DNA of 64,000 nucleotides from Litomosoides sigmodontis (Eukaryota; Nematoda; Chromadorea; Rhabditida; Onchocercidae): NCBI GenBank assembly GCA_963070105.1, contig OY718806.1, positions 2,064,865 to 2,128,864 of the forward strand, read 5' to 3'. Shown piece by piece: positions 58,723 to 64,000 of this stretch (position 1 is its first letter; each line of letters starts with the position of its first letter). The notes under the pieces were generated by a model. It saw only the letters and a program-made list of their open reading frames with translations, ran no database searches and was not told where the DNA came from. The position numbers and the translations under genes were made by a program.

Positions 58723-59838
58723 TATTAGAAACACTGAAATGTTATAGAGTACACTTCCTTCGACCAACACTATCTGTAGATCGTCAACTTAACACTCCCT
58801 GTATCCACCACCAGGTGATCTGTATTTCTGACATTCACTTGTCTAATGTTCTTAGAGATAGTTAAAAGTACAGTTCACTATTCTAGCTTCGTAGCAGTCT
58901 TAACTAACTTCGATCTGTCTTCTTCTTCTATGCCTTCAGGCGCAGCGCTTCATACCAGTCCTAAACACTACTATCGCGACTTTTTTAGAACGCCTCTTTT
59001 CTTCCTCTCTACCGTGCAATTAATTTATCAGCACTCCACCTCTAAGCTAACATCCGCTTACTTTCAATCTCAAGCTTCAACTCTTCTGATTTTTCTACTT
59101 TTAAAGCCACTTCGTTTCCTACATCTCGTATTTAAGTAATGAATCAAAATTGGGGAGTAAGAGAATCATTCTCAAACAGGCCGATACACTTTTAAATGCA
59201 TAATCTCGACTTGCTACGATGAACGTAACTGGTTAAGACATCAACTCCCATTAACGAACATAGAAACTTTAAAAATTTCCACTTGAAAGGAATTCTCCAA
59301 CTTTCATTACAACGCCACTTCTCACATCAGCCCCGCCGCTATCTTATTTCAAAATTACGTCAAATACGGCCAGTATCACCACATAATGGAGCGTAATGAA
59401 ACGACTGTAACAACTGGTTTCGGTGGTTAGAAACGTGTGTTCCCTTGTACATGAACAAGCCTGACTAGATTTTTTAGACTTTTCTAGTGGCTGTAGTGGA
59501 TAGTGGTAGGTTACGCATATGAGATGTTTATCAGGCTGATTCAGTGTACTTTCGTAGATGTACTGAGAATGGTATAGCGTGAAGTTCGAATGAGATTAAC
59601 GTGTAAATACGAGTTGAAACATCCTGTTTTTCTTCCTCGTACACGGACAAAAGCTGGGAAGGACCGCCTCACTCAAGCACGTTAAATATTGAATCCCATG
59701 TTTATTTAATAAAAATTTAAAACAACTATAAAGGTGAACTGATTTTAGGCTTTCTGACTAATCTTATGATCATACATTATTCAGTTTATTAATAATCCAC
59801 ATTAATTGGTGGCGTTGGTGATATTGGCTGTAAGAGAG
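58723..59838. promoter_or_regulatory. Divergent intergenic region between the small gene and dnc-1
   Basis: A 1.1-kb stretch between two start codons pointing apart, with base composition more balanced than elsewhere. It must hold both promoters, possibly shared. A 97-codon frame at 58846-59139 on the + strand lacks homology cues and splice support and is probably chance. Confidence 0.4.
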
Positions 59839-62800
59839 ATGTCATTCAAAATTGGAGTAAGGGTCGAAACAGGTAAGCCTCCACCCAAATATCAGTTAAT
59901 AGTAGGCCAGAATCCCACGATTTGCCAATTAGAGCACACCAATTACCTGAACCAACCGTCCAGCGATAAATGCTGATGAAGCAGTGATACTACCAGTCAT
60001 ACATTGTTCGATTTATAGCTTCATTACTATTAATGATTTTTGCATAAAATTCTGTTCAAACATTTTGCTATTTGAAGGTTATTAAGTGCGGTGTATTAGC
60101 ATCATGCATGCTCCGGAGAATACAATAGATGAACTTAGTAGATTTTGATATTAACGTGAGTTAACCGTATAAGAAAGTAAAATTACCATGTGGATCCTCT
60201 TAGCGCTGCAGAAACTATTTAGACAGTTTTCCGCTAAACATTGAAATATTTGCACTGGTTCTTATTTGTATATTATAAAAAAATCAGCTTGGAGTTAACT
60301 TTTCAGAAAAAGGACGAGGAGTAGTAGGATTCTATGGTGAAACGGAATTTGCGGAAGGCATTTGGGTAGGTGTAAATTTGGATGAACCGAACGGGAAACA
60401 TGACGGCACAGTGAAGGGCGTGCGGTATTTTGAATGTGAACCAAATCACGGAATCTTTTTGAAAGCAAACCAAGTAAATTTTTTGTATCATTTTGTTTTG
60501 TTGATTATCGCGAATTTCGTTCATATTTGTTTGTACTCAAGAAGAAAATTCCTGAAAAATTGAGGTAGTTTTTCTAATCAGTGATCAGCATTCGGTTATG
60601 AATGAATTCATGATATATTGAATAATTATTGCAAAAGTATTCCTGCAATTGTTGTAAAATTATTTTTCGATACTTACTGGAAATACTTACAGGTTCGCAT
60701 AGATTCTCGAGGCAAATCTGGCATGCGCTTACCCACCAACATTCGAAAAGATGTGAGAAGCAAGCTTTCACTTGCTGCAAGTTTTTAATAAAAAATAGTT
60801 TGGCATCTATTTCAAAATAGGTTGAAATATGTGGTCAACTATTGCCTTAATTTTAAGAGCATTCATAGCATGACGCCATATGTCCCAAATTGCAGAGCTC
60901 TCCTAGAATTACACCGGCTTCTTCTACCGAAAAGCTGAAGACTGCTTGTGGAACACCTAGCGCATCTTCGAAGAAGCTTTATTCTAAAGAATACACGAAA
61001 GGAGGTGTTGGACGACTTGGTAGTCAATCACCTTCGCAAACATCTGTAGAGGTTTCTCTTAGAATTATCATTGAGGGGAAACTTAAGTTTTTCGAATCTT
61101 TTACAGTATTGTTGATCGATTACAGGACCATTCCATTTCATCTCAGAAGTCTCAAAGTACTGAAAGTAGTCAGAAGTTGGGTGGGATTCAAAAGAAGAGT
61201 TCCGTTGTAAGCAAATTAGGAAGTATAGCTGATGCTACCAATCTGGAAGAAGTTGCAACTGCGGAGAGTGTAAAAAGCATCGTCAAAAAAATGGAAGAGG
61301 TTCTAGTCATATATTTTGTAGCGTGTTATGTAAATTCATATTGAAACTTTCCTTAGTTGTACGATAGACATTGAAGTTATGTTCGATTTTATAATCAAAA
61401 AAAAGCTGAGGCTAAAGCTGTGCTTAAAAAATATTGAGAATAAACTTTTGGCAACGAATCACTATAATTAAACCTGTTTATGGACTATTTCAAATAAAAT
61501 CAAAGACAGTTTGTATCCTTTGCTCTTTTTAATATAAATTTCACATGTAGCTAGGTCTGCCACAGATAATGGAAATAATCGATGAAATTATGACTTTTCT
61601 TTCAGTCACCATTGTCAGCTCCCCTGCCTCCTAATATGGATGAACGGAGCGAGCTTGAATGGCTTCGTATAGAACACAAAGATCTGTCTGAAAAACTAGA
61701 AAGTTTAAGGTAGTCTTTTCCTGTTGTGTTTGTTTCGACACTTTTTATTTATGTATTCAACGGTTCTATTTTTTTAGAATCAAAAGGAAGGAGGATCACA
61801 TCAAATTGGTTGAATTTGAAAGAAACCGAATACAGTTAGAATCGTTACTTCAGTTCAGAGCTAAAATACTTGAGGAGCAAACTAATCTGCAACGAAAATT
61901 ACAAGAAAAGGATAAGGTAGTGCATTTTTAATTGATTTAGTTATATTTTTCGCGAAATGCTGAATGCAGTGGAACAATTACAAGAGTCCGTTTTTTTTTT
62001 TTATTTTTTCGTGTGAAACATAAGTAACCTACGATACTCTTCAGTAGTGGAATTGTAGGAGTTAAGAGATGCACTTGAATCGAGAAGGAACGAAAACGAT
62101 GGTCTTACAGAAATTGAGGAACGTCTTGAATTAATAACAATCGAAAAAGAAATGGCTGAAGAAAAGGTCGACATATTGCAGGTAAATTTTTCAAGCGTAC
62201 TTGAAGGTTATCTATTTCTTCTGTGATTTTTTTTAACGTAACCTTACCTAGACGGATTTACCAAAAAAAAGAGTACTCGAAGATCTTATAATTAGAGATC
62301 CTGTCGGTTTTTTCAAATTACCGTTCCAAACAACATGACCGGCTAGTTCGATTACGAGTAAAATTCACTTATGCGATTCTTTATTTATTAGGGTGTACCA
62401 TATGTCCAGTCTTGAAATGAAAAAGTGTTTCTGTTGTTTTCAAGTGTTTTTATATTTCTATTGGGATTTCTTTCCATCATATACGATTTACTGTTTAGGC
62501 AGAAGTTGAAGCGGAAAAACAACGGACGCAAGAGCTAGAAGTTGAGTTGGAGTTACTACGTAGCGAAATGGAACAATCAGACAACAGTTCATTTCAGGCA
62601 TGTTTCCGTCACATGCTACGTTGTAACCCAATTTTGAAATTTAGTCAGTACTGGATAATTGCTGGGATGTAATTCCTGGAGATATAAAAAGAACGAAATA
62701 AAAAATTTTGAAAATTTCAGTATAATAGTGTGCAGATGAAACAGCTTGAACAACAAAATGAGAAACTTCGAGAAGCGTTAGTAAGGTACTGGTTACTCTC

Positions 62801-63982
62801 TGGACATTTTTCTACAAAAAGTAAGCACTCATTGTTTGAGGAAAATGTACATTTTTAACTTTTTTTTAAGGATGCGAGATGTGACAGGACAAATGGCAGT
62901 TGATAAGCAGGAACTAACAAAAGAAAATGAAAGATTGAAAGACGAATTAGCGTCACTGACGAAAATGTGTGAAAAAATAAAAAAGGACTTGAGTGCTTAT
63001 GAAAATATTGCTGCAGAGTTAAGGGAACGGGTCAGTAACTTCACTTTTTGAATTATGTGAAACTAACTGCGCATGATGCTTAGTAATTATTTGCAGAAAT
63101 AATGTAATCTCGTTGGCGCTATGGGTTTTGATTATTCACTGCATTTTCAAAATGTGGTCTGTATAATTGTCTGATTATTTTTTGCATAAATTGCTTTAGT
63201 CATATTATTTTTATAGTTGCTAGTGTTTGAGAGAAGTCAATTATTGGACTAATCTTGTGATTTCCACATTTTTGGCTAACATTTCCTTTGATTTTCCGCT
63301 TTTTCGTCACCAACGCTGAAAACATCGTTTTTAATGAGGCTGTAAAACCATTTTTTTTTCACTCTTGTGGGATGGACACTACATCTACGGATGTTTCGGA
63401 TCTGTTGAATCAGACTTTTTCGTTGTTTTAGCTCTGAAAAAATCCTATATCCGAATTATCGAATTAAATTATGAAATAATAACCCAGTCTTACTTCCGTG
63501 GTATTTTGTTATTAACAAATAAGTATAAAAACGAAGTATTGCTTTCCAGGTGGACATAGCAATGGGTAGTGAAAAAATGATAGAAGCACTGACAGACAGG
63601 AACTTGGATATGGAGGAAAAAGTCAGGTAACATTCTATTCTATAACAAAAGCAGTAGTAACTACTAAGGTATTCTTCTTCAAAAGTTCAATTTTTTTACT
63701 TTTCTTAGCACGATTATGCTAAAGCGTTTTATTTTTCCCGGTTGGCTGATTTGCTCGTAAAACGTGTTCTTTGGTTGGTTTTCAAATAGATTGATTTTGT
63801 TTTAGGTTGCGATGATAGCTCTCATTATTTTGCACCTGGTACTTTTTTGCAGAGCTTTGGAGGAAACAATTGATGACTTTGAAACTATGCGTGCAATGGA
63901 TGAAGAGATTTTGGAGACTCAAAAAGATACTGAAAAGGAGTTAAGAGAAGAGCTTGATAAAGCATGTGGGAAAATCAATGAG
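59839..63982 (+). CDS. dnc-1: Dynactin subunit 1 (p150Glued), 5' part, cut by the window end
   Basis: Largest dynactin subunit, linking dynein to microtubules. Exons joined in phase: 59839-59872 (ATG, MSFKIGVRVET), 60307-60473, 60693-60752, 60896-61051, 61126-61299, 61606-61709, 61778-61916, 62059-62181, 62499-62597, 62721-62785, 62871-63030, 63550-63626 and 63853-63982, ending at a GT donor, so the gene continues right. Residues 3 to about 70 form a CAP-Gly domain with GRGVVGFYGETEFAEGIWVG and GKHDG in place of the usual GKNDG. A Ser/Lys-rich basic linker follows (exons 60896-61299). From exon 61606 on, Glu/Leu/Lys-rich coiled coil (CC1) includes QLEQQNEKLREALVRMRD, characteristic of p150Glued. 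The intron after 62597 starts with GC instead of GT. The upstream neighbour is divergent at 1.1 kb. Confidence 0.95.
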
Positions 63983-64000
63983 GTAATTAAAAATATTTCC
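63983..64000 (+). other. Start of the next dnc-1 intron
   Basis: The last 18 bases begin with GTAATT, a donor site, and are intronic. The remaining coiled-coil and C-terminal exons of dynactin lie outside the window. Confidence 0.7.

Noticed and set aside
58846..59139. 97-codon + strand frame in the divergent promoter region
   Set aside because: No domain, no splice partner, and it sits where two promoters must be. Chance opening is more likely.

Overview
The window looks like nuclear DNA of a parasitic nematode, most likely a filarial worm (Onchocercidae). It is strongly AT-rich, with many short exons (about 60 to 300 nt), acceptors of the TTTTCAG type, frequent dinucleotide microsatellites, and possible spliced-leader acceptors just before start codons. 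The proteins match animal and nematode families. Nothing looks bacterial or viral, and no rRNA, tRNA, CRISPR array or intact transposon was recognised by eye. Gene models were built by joining exons whose phases agree across GT-AG (or GC-AG) introns.

Layout, left to right. 504-6357 (+): a 16-exon gene for a low-complexity, basic, probably nuclear protein that I do not recognise. 9992-13951 (+): a TGF-beta/BMP type I receptor serine/threonine kinase, lacking only its signal-peptide exon, with a Ser-rich insert in the kinase C-lobe. 15436-19354 (+): a complete Wnt ligand. 25114-29219 (+, with a candidate signal exon at 23204): a small beta-rich protein resembling the nematode ETX/MTX2-like (aerolysin-fold) family. 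30318-43458 (-): a complete filamin (fln-1), with two calponin-homology domains followed by about twenty filamin repeats. 43459-51125: 7.7 kb without a convincing gene, holding a striking 0.85 kb ATT-derived array whose C-interruption period steps from 18 to 15 to 12 bp, an 81-bp tandem repeat, a G-quadruplex-capable tract and a promoter-like segment. 51126-55910 (-): SRBD1/Tex-type S1 RNA-binding protein. 56895-58722 (-): a small unrecognised gene. 59839 to the right edge (+): the 5' part of dynactin p150Glued (dnc-1), cut by the window end.

The genes do not form a pathway. A BMP-type receptor and a Wnt ligand are neighbours (both developmental signalling), and filamin and dynactin are cytoskeletal, but nothing indicates co-regulation. 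The SRBD1 and small-gene reading frames end and begin about 1 kb apart on the same strand. The small gene and dnc-1 are divergent across 1.1 kb. The ETX/MTX2-like gene and filamin are convergent across 1.1 kb. I see no defence system or mobile gene cluster. The most unusual items are the stepped-period array, the receptor kinase insert, the ETX/MTX2-like gene, a well-supported GC-AG intron in dnc-1, and an orphan coding-like exon at 56.6-56.8 kb.
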